A program made the position numbers and the translations under genes. Positions 27,889 through 35,807 of a DNA stretch of 64,000 nucleotides are shown here, piece after piece (the stretch's first letter is position 1; each line of letters begins with the position of its first letter). Below the pieces are notes generated by a model, which was given only the letters and a program-made list of their open reading frames with translations, was not told the origin of the DNA and searched no databases. This DNA is from Clostridia bacterium (GTDB lineage Bacteria > Bacillota > Clostridia > TANB77 > CAG-508): contig CAAEUE010000014.1 of NCBI GenBank assembly GCA_900759015.1, positions 1 to 64,000 on the forward strand, given 5' to 3'.

Positions 27889-28239
27889 ATGAGAGAGTCA
27901 AGGAAAAATAGCGAGAAGCTATTCTTACTGAAGGTATGCTTACCTACAGTGTATGAGGAAATAGGAGATGATGGAGTCCAAGCAATAGAACAGGGCTGGG
28001 CTAAAGAACAGGATTATAGATTTATAAATGATCTTGTTCAAAAGTATGTAGCAAAAGCTACAAAAGAAGTAATTTCGTATGAGGGCAGTATGAAGGAGAA
28101 GATAGCATTAATCAAAACCTTTAACTACTTCTTATATGCGTATATTGAGAGAAAAAGCCCAAAAACGCTGGAAGAACTTGAGGAGTTTGTTAAAGAATAC
28201 TATAGCAATGTTGGAAAAGCAGTCAAATTAGGAGGTTAA
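27889..28239 (+). CDS. Orphan protein (116 aa)
   Basis: I do not recognise this family. The product is 116 residues, hydrophilic and helical, beginning MRESRKNSEKLFLLKVCLPT. The promoter TTGGAA-17-TATAAT (with TGG before the -10) and the GAAGGAGG site are clear. Codon use is richer in G/C than nearby lexA. It is 4 nt upstream of the 28244 gene, so the two form a short operon between the T-box and lexA. No domain was identified. Confidence 0.8.
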   Translation: MRESRKNSEKLFLLKVCLPTVYEEIGDDGVQAIEQGWAKEQDYRFINDLVQKYVAKATKEVISYEGSMKEKIALIKTFNYFLYAYIERKSPKTLEELEEFVKEYYSNVGKAVKLGG

Positions 28240-28243
28240 GGTT

Positions 28244-28819
28244 ATGTTCAACAAAATCGACAAGATGTCACGCAAAGATTTGGAGGAAGCAATACGTGAG
28301 TATAAGGATTTCTCCAAGTATAGTCGGAAAGATCTGGAGAAGGAATTAAGAGTTCTTCTTCCAGATATTAATTTGAACGAATTTTCTGACCAGGAGTTGG
28401 AAGATTTGCTAAGAAGCAATTATACATTCGAGGACTATAGCACCGAAGAGCTTCGGGAAGAAGCAAGGAGACATGAACGCTTCGAAGAGTGGACCAGAGA
28501 GGAGCTCGAAGAAGATTATGAACAGTTAGAGCAGCCACAATCAAAGGTTGAACGATATAAGACTATAAGATGGATTCTTATAGCAGTGCTCTGTGCTTTT
28601 TTAGGATACTACTATGGAAGCATGAATACAAAGCTTGAATATCTCGAACAGAGGACCGAGCAACTGCAGCAGGAGCTTACTGTGATGGAACAGGAAAATA
28701 ATCTGTTAGAAGACAGAGTTGATACTCTGTCAGATATTATAGATTTGATAATAATCTATGTAACGTCTGACGAGCTTCCGGGAGCAGAAAATCCGGGTAC
28801 ATCAGCACAAATCATCTAA
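28244..28819 (+). CDS. Repeat-containing membrane protein with coiled coil (191 aa)
   Basis: The protein has three parts. Residues 9-94 contain four complete tandem repeats of 18, 21, 18 and 18 residues and a partial fifth, starting at S9, S27, S48, S66 and T84. The pattern is [ST]-x-x-[DE]-L-[ER], ending in an aromatic residue, often F-x-x-[YW]. Residues about 107-127 form a transmembrane segment (IRWILIAVLCAFLGYYYGSM). Residues about 130-170 form a leucine-zipper-like coiled coil rich in E and Q. No known family is recognised. The repeats faintly resemble SAP/HeH-type LExx motifs. Its codons include CGC, CGT, CGG, CTC and CTG. Over 28441-28500, 32 of 60 bases are G or C, versus 13 of 60 for 28981-29040 in lexA. 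Confidence 0.85.
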   Translation: MFNKIDKMSRKDLEEAIREYKDFSKYSRKDLEKELRVLLPDINLNEFSDQELEDLLRSNYTFEDYSTEELREEARRHERFEEWTREELEEDYEQLEQPQSKVERYKTIRWILIAVLCAFLGYYYGSMNTKLEYLEQRTEQLQQELTVMEQENNLLEDRVDTLSDIIDLIIIYVTSDELPGAENPGTSAQII

Positions 28820-28843
28820 AGAACCAAAACTTCACATCTTTTT

Positions 28844-28873
28844 CCCCTGGCGAAAGCCAGGGGCATTTCCATT
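28844..28873 (+). terminator. GC-rich terminator after orphan pair
   Basis: CCCCTGGC-GAAA-GCCAGGGG is a perfect 8-bp stem with a GNRA-type tetraloop, followed by a weak T-rich stretch (CATTTCCATTTT). Such GC-rich stems are uncommon among this window's terminators. Confidence 0.75.
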
Positions 28874-28903
28874 TTAGAGAATAAAATTTAAGAAAAAACG
28901 AAA

Positions 28904-28922
28904 TTTTGTTTGACAAACAAAA
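28904..28922 (+). promoter_or_regulatory. Palindrome over the lexA -35 box (candidate LexA operator)
   Basis: TTTTGTTTGACAAACAAAA is a perfect 19-bp palindrome centred on A, overlapping the -35 box TTGACA (28910-28915). The -10 would be TAGTAT 17 nt later. LexA autoregulation makes this the likely operator, but it does not match the CGAACN4GTTCG Bacillus consensus. Confidence 0.5.
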
Positions 28923-28967
28923 AATCATATGATAGTATGTAAAAAAATAAAGTGGAGGCGTGAACAA

Positions 28968-29609
28968 GTGAAAAAAGATAAAAGTGATTTAAATAAAAGA
29001 GAGGTAGCAATCTTAAACTTTATATCAAAACAAATAAAAGCAAACCAATATCCACCATCAGTAAGAGAAATTTGTAAAGCTGTAGGACTAAATTCAACAG
29101 CAACAGTACATGGATATTTAGAGAAATTAGAGCAAAAAGGTTATATAAGAAAAGAATCTCAAAAAGGAAGAGCATTAAGAGTTGTTAATGAAGATGATGT
29201 TATAAGAAAACCAAAAGATTTATATTCTGGTAAAGAATTAGTAGATGTACCAGTTGTAGGAAAAATAACTGCAGGTGCACCAATTTTAGCAGTAGAAAAT
29301 ATAACAGATACTTTCCCAATTCCTTTAGACTTCGTAGGAAATTCAGAAAGCTTTATGCTAACTGTTAGAGGAGAAAGTATGATAGAAGCAGGTATTTTAG
29401 ATGGTGACTATATATTAGTAAAACAACAAAATACTGCAGAAAATGGTGAAATTGTTGTAGCTTTAATAGATGACGAAGCAACAGTAAAAACATTCTATAA
29501 AGAAAAAGATTATATAAGATTACAACCAGAGAATCATACAATGGCTCCAATAATTGTTCCAGATTGTAAAATACTTGGTAAAGTAGCCGGCGTATTTAGA
29601 AAAATGTAG
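28968..29609 (+). CDS. lexA: LexA repressor
   Basis: LexA represses the SOS DNA-damage regulon and self-cleaves when RecA filaments form. The 213-residue protein has an N-terminal winged helix (PPSVREICKAVGLNSTATVH), a linker and the S24 autoprotease domain. The cleavage bond is Ala102-Gly103 in KITAGAP. The catalytic Ser is at about 137 (GESMIEAG) and the Lys at about 174 (EATVKTF). The start is GTG 28968 with GTGGAGGCG upstream; an ATG at 28929 lacks a binding site. The palindromic site over the -35 box suggests autorepression. A small ORF follows 48 nt later. Confidence 0.96.
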   Translation: MKKDKSDLNKREVAILNFISKQIKANQYPPSVREICKAVGLNSTATVHGYLEKLEQKGYIRKESQKGRALRVVNEDDVIRKPKDLYSGKELVDVPVVGKITAGAPILAVENITDTFPIPLDFVGNSESFMLTVRGESMIEAGILDGDYILVKQQNTAENGEIVVALIDDEATVKTFYKEKDYIRLQPENHTMAPIIVPDCKILGKVAGVFRKM

Positions 29610-29657
29610 TATAAAATAAAACAACTTAAGACATAATATATTTTAGGTGAATATATT

Positions 29658-29822
29658 ATGAAAAAAGAAAAAGAGATTAACGAAATAGAAGTTGGGGAAG
29701 ATGTAAGTAGAAATGGTGAATTCATACCAACAAAATTTGCGTGGATAAGCTTAGGCTTTCAAAAAGAGAATGCAAAGCGCTTACAAAATATAACCAAAAA
29801 AGATGATAAACATAGTAAGTAA
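29658..29822 (+). CDS. Small hypothetical protein (54 aa)
   Basis: This 54-residue ORF has ATG at 29658 preceded by AGGTGAATATATT. It reads MKKEKEINEIEVGEDVSRNG, then EFIPTKFAWISLGFQKENAK and a basic tail. I recognise no domain. It sits between lexA and a long terminator hairpin, so it is probably cotranscribed with lexA. Confidence 0.6.
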   Translation: MKKEKEINEIEVGEDVSRNGEFIPTKFAWISLGFQKENAKRLQNITKKDDKHSK

Positions 29823-29835
29823 ATATAATAGGAAT

Positions 29836-29904
29836 TAAATGTGGTTTTATTAGTAGAAAGGAATTTAAATTTCATTTCTGCAATTTAATAAATCCACATT
29901 TTTT
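29836..29904 (+). terminator. Long terminator hairpin after lexA unit
   Basis: AAATGTGG-TTTTATTA pairs with TAATAAAT-CCACATT, ending in a T-run. The intervening GAATTTAAATTTC is itself partly palindromic, giving a long extended stem. Confidence 0.65.
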
Positions 29905-29963
29905 ACTTGAAAGACAACCTAAAAAATGATAAAATGAAAACGTTAGAAAAGGAGGAAGTAAGT

Positions 29964-30305
29964 ATGGATAGTAAAAGCAAAGAAATCTATTCTGAACTTA
30001 GTGCTTTTTTGGATAGTATAGATGAAGAAAGAAGAAACAAAATACCAGAAGACTTAAGGGAATTAATTAATAGTAAAAAAGACGATAATTATACACCTAA
30101 ATATCCAAAAGGAACTCCTTTAGAAAAATTAAAAATGAAAAAAGAAACAAAGGATATGGTTAATTTACTAAACTTTAATTATTGGTGTGAAAACGAACAA
30201 CAACGAAAAGAATTAATGGAACGAATAGCAAATGGCAAGAAAAATGAAGGGGCAAAAGTAAATGCATTCGATAAAATAAAAAATATATTTAAAAAGAAAA
30301 GCTAA
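29964..30305 (+). CDS. Hypothetical protein (113 aa)
   Basis: The ATG at 29964 (AAAGGAGGAAG upstream) begins MDSKSKEIYSELSAFLDSID. This hydrophilic, helical protein contains KIPEDLRELINSKKD and YTPKYPKGTPLEKLKM segments. It has no signal or membrane region and no recognised family. Its terminator overlaps the stop codon. A longer ORF reading from 29907 has no binding site and would start inside the preceding hairpin. Confidence 0.75.
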   Translation: MDSKSKEIYSELSAFLDSIDEERRNKIPEDLRELINSKKDDNYTPKYPKGTPLEKLKMKKETKDMVNLLNFNYWCENEQQRKELMERIANGKKNEGAKVNAFDKIKNIFKKKS

Positions 30306-30322
30306 AAGCTTTTCTTTTTTGT
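30295..30322. terminator. Terminator overlapping the stop codon of 29964 gene
   Basis: AGAAAAGC / GCTTTTCT with the TAA stop in the loop, followed by TTTTT. It also lies at the end of the convergent ABC operon. Confidence 0.75.
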
Positions 30323-30323
30323 A

Positions 30324-32024
30324 TTAAATAATATTAAATTGGCTCTTATACATATTATAATATGCTCCTTTTTTATTAATTAATTCATCATGAGTTCCAA
30401 CTTCTACAATATTACCATTTTCTATAAAAACAATAAAATCGCAGTTCTTTATTGTAGATAATCTGTGTGCAATAATTATTGATGTAGAATTTTCTGTTAA
30501 TTTTAAAATAGCTTTTTTTATCATATCCTCAGTTAGTAAATCAATATTACTTGTAGCTTCATCCAAAATTAAGATGGGCGGTTTTATTAGCATAATTCTG
30601 GCAATGTTTAATAACTGTACTTCTCCTTCAGAAAGCATATCAGAATTTGATATATACGTATCATAGCCATCAGGTAATTTTTCTATAAAAGAATCAGCAA
30701 AAGCTAATTTAGCTGCTTGTTTAATTTCTTCTATACTTGCACTAGGTTTTCCATATGCAATATTTTCACTTATAGTACCTTGAAAAATCTTAGTATCTTG
30801 AAGAACCATACCGATATTTTTTCTTAAATTATCAATATTAATCTCTTTTATATTTGTATTATCAATTAATATTTCACCACTAGATATTTCATAAAATCTA
30901 TTTAATAAATTAATTATTGTAGTTTTACCAGAACCTGTTTTGCCAACTATAGCAATACTTTTTCCATTAGGAATATATAAATTAAAATCCTGTATAAAAG
31001 GTTTATCAGTATACGAAAAATATACATTTTTAAATTCTATAGAATAATTAGGTTTTTCTGGCAGTTTAATACTATTACTAGAAGGTAGATTTTCTATACT
31101 AGGAGTAGTTATAAATTTTAAAATCCTTTTGTAAGAAGCAATAGCAGTTTGGATTTCACTAAACACAGCTGTTATCTCGTTAAATGGTCTAGTAAACAAA
31201 TTTGTATATATTAAAAAAGTAGAGATATTACCAATTGTTAAATTTCCATTTTTACAAAATATAATTCCAAGCATAGCAATTATTATATAAGAAAGGTTTG
31301 AAACAAACCTAGTACTTGGATTTGTAAGTGAAGAATAAAACTGCGTTTTATACCCATAGTTATATAATTCAGAATTTTTTTCTTTAAAATTTTTGCTAGA
31401 TATTTCATTATAATTAAAATTATCGAAAGTCTTTTTACCACTTATTAATTCATCAGTATATGCATTTAACTTTGCTAATAAATTGGCTCGTTTAACAAAC
31501 ATATTATTTGTATGTGAAACAATATATTTAGATATAGCAAACATTAGTAAAGATAAGGCTATAAGTAAAACTGTTAAAGGTATATTTAAATTTATCATTA
31601 TATAAGTAGCTAATATAATTGTAAATATTCCACTTATAATTTTAGAAACACTTTGTATGGTTCCATTAGAAATATTCTCTATATCTGTAGAAAACATGTT
31701 TATAATTTCGCCTTTTTCAAAGTTTTCTAAAATAGATAGAGGTAAATTATTTATTTTATTAAAAAGAAGAGTCCTAATATTTCGAGAAAGTTTTGTTGCA
31801 TAACTAGTTAAAAAATAATTTAATAAAAAATTACTAATAAATAGAAAAATAAATATTAGAGCAAGACTAATAAAATAATTTATTAAAGTTGTATTTGTCC
31901 CTAGTTTATCTATTAAATTACCTATTATAACAGGATAAGTAATACTTAAGCCTGCAGAAAGGATAGAAAATATAATTATTAATAAAATATAAAATTTAGA
32001 AAACTTAAATTTAAATAATTTCAT
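30324..32024 (-). CDS. ABC exporter half-transporter (catalytic Walker B, altered signature)
   Basis: This 566-residue protein has six transmembrane helices (about 1-300) and a nucleotide-binding domain (about 325-560). Walker A is GKTGSGKT and Walker B with the catalytic Glu is ILILDEATSN. The ABC signature is altered to LSEGEVQ in place of LSGGQ. It pairs with the upstream gene (3 nt apart) as a heterodimeric exporter. In the dimer this subunit supplies the catalytic Walker B of the active site and the defective signature of the other. AAAGGAG precedes the ATG. The substrate is unknown: lipid, drug or peptide export are all possible. Confidence 0.9.
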   Translation of the reverse strand: MKLFKFKFSKFYILLIIIFSILSAGLSITYPVIIGNLIDKLGTNTTLINYFISLALIFIFLFISNFLLNYFLTSYATKLSRNIRTLLFNKINNLPLSILENFEKGEIINMFSTDIENISNGTIQSVSKIISGIFTIILATYIMINLNIPLTVLLIALSLLMFAISKYIVSHTNNMFVKRANLLAKLNAYTDELISGKKTFDNFNYNEISSKNFKEKNSELYNYGYKTQFYSSLTNPSTRFVSNLSYIIIAMLGIIFCKNGNLTIGNISTFLIYTNLFTRPFNEITAVFSEIQTAIASYKRILKFITTPSIENLPSSNSIKLPEKPNYSIEFKNVYFSYTDKPFIQDFNLYIPNGKSIAIVGKTGSGKTTIINLLNRFYEISSGEILIDNTNIKEINIDNLRKNIGMVLQDTKIFQGTISENIAYGKPSASIEEIKQAAKLAFADSFIEKLPDGYDTYISNSDMLSEGEVQLLNIARIMLIKPPILILDEATSNIDLLTEDMIKKAILKLTENSTSIIIAHRLSTIKNCDFIVFIENGNIVEVGTHDELINKKGAYYNMYKSQFNII

Positions 32025-32027
32025 AAA

Positions 32028-33746
32028 TTATGCTCCTTTGCTTACGCTGTTTTGAAGTTCATATATTTTTTTATATAATTTAGAATTGTTTAATAACTCG
32101 GTATGTGTACCAATATTTTCAATTTTTCCATTATTAAAAACTAAAATTCTAGAACAGTTTTTGATTGTAGATGTTTTTTGTGAGGCTATAAATGTTGTAA
32201 TATTATGTTCTTTAGAATACTTAAAAATATTTTGTAATACTTGTGATTCTGTATATAAATCTAATGCACTTGTAACATCATCAAAAATTAATACTTTAGG
32301 ATTACCAATAAAGCCTCTTGCAATATTTATACGTTGCTTTTGACCACCGGATAAATTAGATGCATTATTTTGTAAAACAAAGTTTAAGGTGTTTTCTTTT
32401 TGATTAACAAATTCACTTGCATTAGAAAGCTCCAGACTTTTTTGTATTTCTTCTTTAGAAGTAACTCTACCTAAAGCAATGTTTTCAAAAATTGTAGCTG
32501 TAATAAAATCTGGCTTTTGACCAATATATGTTATGTTAGATTTTAAAAAGTTTGAATCATATTTTCTTATATCTTCACCATATAATTTTAAGCTACCAGA
32601 AGAAATATTTAAAGAATTATTTAGTAGTCTTAAAAAAGTACTTTTCCCTGAACCTGTAAGACCGATAATACCAATAGTTTCGCCAGGTTTTATTTTTAAT
32701 GATATATCTCTTAAATTGTTAGTAGTAAAATATGAAAAATTTACATTAGATATATCAAAAATATAGTTGTTAGGTTTAAATTCTTTAATGTTACCAGTTT
32801 GTTTATTCTCTTTTAGGTTAAATAATTCTATTATACGTTTTGAAGAAGCGAAAGCTTTTGTGTAAATTGCAACTAAGTTTGAAAGTACAACAACAGCTAA
32901 TAGCATCTCAGAAATGTAATTTATTATTGCAATAATTTCACCTTTAGATAAATTTTCAAATCCAAACTCGACATTGCTTATATTCAAAACTATTAGTGTA
33001 GTAAAGTTTAAAATAAATATAGAAACAGGATTTAGTAAAAAAGATAAAATAGTTGCAAGTTTATTATAGATATATGTTAGATTATTTACTTTATCAAATT
33101 TTGTTTTTTCTGTATTTTGTGTTACAAAACTACGAATTAATTTAATATTAGTTAAGTTTTCTTTTATTCTTAAGGTTAGCTTGTCTAACTGTAAATTAGC
33201 TTTTTGATAAATTTTACTCGCAGATTTTGCAATTATCAAAATTACTAGAAATAGTATAATACTTGCTACAAGAACATTTATTGCAATTTGTATGTTTATT
33301 AATGAAATCATAATAATTGAGCCAATAAAAATAAATGGAACTCTTATTACTAATCTTATAAACATAGCAATTCCTGTTTCTAAATTAGTAACATCATTAA
33401 TAATTCGATTTACTATGGCAGAACTACCAATGCTATTTAATTTATTAGAAGGAACTTTTTGAATATGAGCAAATAATTTTTCGCGTAAAGTTTTGCTATA
33501 TCCTTGCGAAGTAATTGCAGCTATGTATTGCGCACTACAAGCGAAAATAAGTCCTAATAATACAAGTATAATTAATCCAATAGAGTAATATATAAGCTCT
33601 GTAGAAGAAAATCTATTATAATTATCAATAAAAAAGGCAATAATGATTGGCAATAGTACTTCTATTATTGCTTCTAATAATTTTAATATTGGTCCAACTA
33701 TTAAATTTACTTTATATTTTTTTAAATATTTTAATAATGTCTTCAT
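32028..33746 (-). CDS. ABC exporter half-transporter (canonical signature, no catalytic Glu)
   Basis: The 572-residue partner of the gene at 30324, upstream in the operon. It has six transmembrane helices then a nucleotide-binding domain with Walker A GLTGSGKS and the canonical signature LSGGQKQRINIARG. Walker B VLIFDDVTSALD has Asp in place of the catalytic Glu. Together the pair has one complete and one degenerate ATP site, the arrangement known from BmrCD and TM287/288-type heterodimers. The start has AAAGGATT upstream. A divergent SDR gene follows on the plus strand. Confidence 0.9.
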   Translation of the reverse strand: MKTLLKYLKKYKVNLIVGPILKLLEAIIEVLLPIIIAFFIDNYNRFSSTELIYYSIGLIILVLLGLIFACSAQYIAAITSQGYSKTLREKLFAHIQKVPSNKLNSIGSSAIVNRIINDVTNLETGIAMFIRLVIRVPFIFIGSIIMISLINIQIAINVLVASIILFLVILIIAKSASKIYQKANLQLDKLTLRIKENLTNIKLIRSFVTQNTEKTKFDKVNNLTYIYNKLATILSFLLNPVSIFILNFTTLIVLNISNVEFGFENLSKGEIIAIINYISEMLLAVVVLSNLVAIYTKAFASSKRIIELFNLKENKQTGNIKEFKPNNYIFDISNVNFSYFTTNNLRDISLKIKPGETIGIIGLTGSGKSTFLRLLNNSLNISSGSLKLYGEDIRKYDSNFLKSNITYIGQKPDFITATIFENIALGRVTSKEEIQKSLELSNASEFVNQKENTLNFVLQNNASNLSGGQKQRINIARGFIGNPKVLIFDDVTSALDLYTESQVLQNIFKYSKEHNITTFIASQKTSTIKNCSRILVFNNGKIENIGTHTELLNNSKLYKKIYELQNSVSKGA

Positions 33747-33897
33747 AAACTAAATCCTTTCGTAACTTGTAAAGTCAAAATTATTATATCATTAAAACAA
33801 TAAAAATATGTAGTTATTTCATATAAAAAAATACATATATAAGTGGACATTTTGTAGTATATAATATAAAATGTACTATAGATTTAGGAGGAAAAAG

Positions 33898-34650
33898 ATG
33901 AAAGCTTTAGTTACAGGTGCATCATCAGGAATAGGTGAAGAAATAGCTAAAGAATTAAGTAAAAAAGGATATGATATAATTCTTGTAGCTAGAAACGAAG
34001 AAAAATTAAAAGAAGTTGCCTCAAAGATAAAAACCAATACCAGAATAATAACTATGGATTTATCTAATAAAGAAAATTGTGAAAAGCTATATGAAGAAAC
34101 AAAAAATGAAGACATAGATATCTTAATAAATAATGCAGGTTTTGGTGTTCACGGAAAATTTTGTGATACAGATTTAGATAAAGAAGTGCAAATGATAGAA
34201 ACAAATATAACTGCAGTTCATATTTTAATGAAATTATTTTTAAAAGATATGATAAAGAAAAATAGTGGATATATTTTGAATGTTGCTTCTATGGCAGCTT
34301 TTGGACCAGGTCCATTAATGAGTGCATATTATGCTTCAAAAGCATATGTTTATAGATTATCACAAGGAGTAAAAACAGAACTTAAAAAGAATAATTCAAA
34401 GGTTAAAATTTCGGTATTATGTCCAGGACCTGTAAGGACAAATTTTAATAAAGTAGCGGGAGTAGATTTTGCAGCACCATCATTAAGTAGTGAATATGTT
34501 GCAAAATATGCAGTAAAGAAAATGCTAAAAAATAAATTTACAATAGTTCCTGGTACTTTTATGAAAATAACTAGATTTTTCGAGAAAATAACTCCACATA
34601 ATTTAGTAAGCAATGTTTCATATTTTGTAAATTACCGTAAAGATAAATGA
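33898..34650 (+). CDS. Short-chain dehydrogenase/reductase
   Basis: This 250-residue oxidoreductase of the SDR family uses NAD(P). The nucleotide loop TGASSGIGEE is at the N-terminus, NNAG in ILINNAGFGVHG, and the catalytic YxxxK in YYASKAYVYRLS. The glycine-rich segment CPGPVRTNF is near the C-terminal part. This is the DltE/YqjQ-like branch of SDRs; the substrate is not known. ATG 33898 (TTTAGGAGGAAAAAG) is chosen over 33871. The stop codon lies inside the inverted repeat 34649-34675. Confidence 0.9.
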   Translation: MKALVTGASSGIGEEIAKELSKKGYDIILVARNEEKLKEVASKIKTNTRIITMDLSNKENCEKLYEETKNEDIDILINNAGFGVHGKFCDTDLDKEVQMIETNITAVHILMKLFLKDMIKKNSGYILNVASMAAFGPGPLMSAYYASKAYVYRLSQGVKTELKKNNSKVKISVLCPGPVRTNFNKVAGVDFAAPSLSSEYVAKYAVKKMLKNKFTIVPGTFMKITRFFEKITPHNLVSNVSYFVNYRKDK

Positions 34651-34675
34651 ACTTTAGGGACGGGGTTAAAAGTTC
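34649..34675. repeat. Inverted repeat with GGGACGG core (second subfamily)
   Basis: GAACTTTAGGGACGG-GGTTAAAAGTTC: arms GAACTTT and AAAGTTC. A close copy is at 56819-56844 (ACTTTAGGGACGGAGCTTAAAGT). It overlaps the last bases of the SDR stop codon. Confidence 0.75.
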
Positions 34676-34725
34676 AAAAATAGCGATTTTATTTGCAATA
34701 CTAAGTAAAATAAAGGAGAAAAATT

Positions 34726-35280
34726 ATGAAATTAATGTTTGCATCAGATATACATGGAAATGCATATTTTTGTAATAAACTTAAAGAGGCATATAATAAA
34801 GAACAACCAGAAAAACTAATTTTATTAGGAGATTTACTATATAATAAATCGCTTCTATCATTTGGAAGAAATAACGAAAGACAGAAAACAGCTGGAATTC
34901 TGAATGACTTAATGGATTATATAATTGCAGTAAGAGGAAACTGTGATACAGATTTAGACCAAGCATTATTATATTTTCCAATAATGAGTGATTATAAAAA
35001 ATTAAATGTTGATGGATATGAAATTTTCATAACACATGGCCATTTATATAATAAATATCATTTACCACCTTCAGATAAAAAGGTGATTTTAATACATGGA
35101 CATACACATGTACCATGTATAGAAAATACAAAAGAATATATGTACCTAAATCCAGGTTCTATATCTGATCCAAGAGAAGGAAATCCTAATACTTATATGA
35201 TATACGAAAATAAAGAATTTATAATTAAAGATTTAGAAGGGCACGAGTTTAAAAGCATAAATTTAGATGAATGCTATTAA
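34726..35280 (+). CDS. yfcE: YfcE-family phosphodiesterase
   Basis: This 184-residue metallophosphodiesterase has the calcineurin-like ligands in order: SDIHGNAYF, LLGDLLY, RGNCDTD, THGH and HGHTHVP. It closely follows the YfcE/MJ0936 type, which hydrolyses phosphodiester substrates with Mn2+ in vitro; the natural substrate is unclear. AAAGGAG precedes the ATG. It overlaps the following metallopeptidase by 14 nt, so the two are co-translated. The ADP-ribosylglycohydrolase-macro fusion is next. Confidence 0.88.
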   Translation: MKLMFASDIHGNAYFCNKLKEAYNKEQPEKLILLGDLLYNKSLLSFGRNNERQKTAGILNDLMDYIIAVRGNCDTDLDQALLYFPIMSDYKKLNVDGYEIFITHGHLYNKYHLPPSDKKVILIHGHTHVPCIENTKEYMYLNPGSISDPREGNPNTYMIYENKEFIIKDLEGHEFKSINLDECY

Positions 35281-35791
35281 TTATGATAAGATAAAATATC
35301 ATATAGTATATGGAAAAGTAAAAAATTTATATATTCATATAAAAAATGGTGAAGTAATAGTAAAAGCACCTAGGTTTATTACTAAAAAATACATAGATGA
35401 GATTGTAGAACAAAAAAGAAATTGGATATTAAAAAAGCTAGAAGAAAGTAAAAATGAAACCAAAGAAAGAGAATATACTAAAAAAGATATAGATAATTTA
35501 AAAACTAAATTAGAATATATTTTTCCGGAATTAATAAAACAAACAAATTTAGTTCCAAACAAGATAAGAATTAGAAACATAAAATACGCTTGGGGAAGTT
35601 GCTCAAGTAATAAGAATATAACAATAAATTTGAAGCTGGTTGATAAATCAGAAGAGGAAATAAAATATGTCGTATTACATGAATTATGTCATTTAAAATA
35701 TATGAATCATTCAGATAAATTTTGGAACTTAGTAGAAAAATATATGCCTAATTATAAAGAGATTAGAAAACAATTAAAAAACAATAGATAA
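35267..35791 (+). CDS. YgjP-like (SprT/WLM-type) metallopeptidase
   Basis: This 174-residue protein belongs to the YgjP/DUF45 metallopeptidase family. A basic N-terminal part precedes the zinc motif HELCHLKYMNHSDKFW, with the third ligand candidate in the following His. The upstream motif YAWGSCSSNKNITINLKL is typical of the family. These proteins are zinc-dependent and mostly uncharacterised. It overlaps the phosphodiesterase by 14 nt and lies 16 nt ahead of the next gene. Confidence 0.88.
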   Translation: MNAINYDKIKYHIVYGKVKNLYIHIKNGEVIVKAPRFITKKYIDEIVEQKRNWILKKLEESKNETKEREYTKKDIDNLKTKLEYIFPELIKQTNLVPNKIRIRNIKYAWGSCSSNKNITINLKLVDKSEEEIKYVVLHELCHLKYMNHSDKFWNLVEKYMPNYKEIRKQLKNNR

Positions 35792-35807
35792 GACAGGAGA
35801 TACAAAA

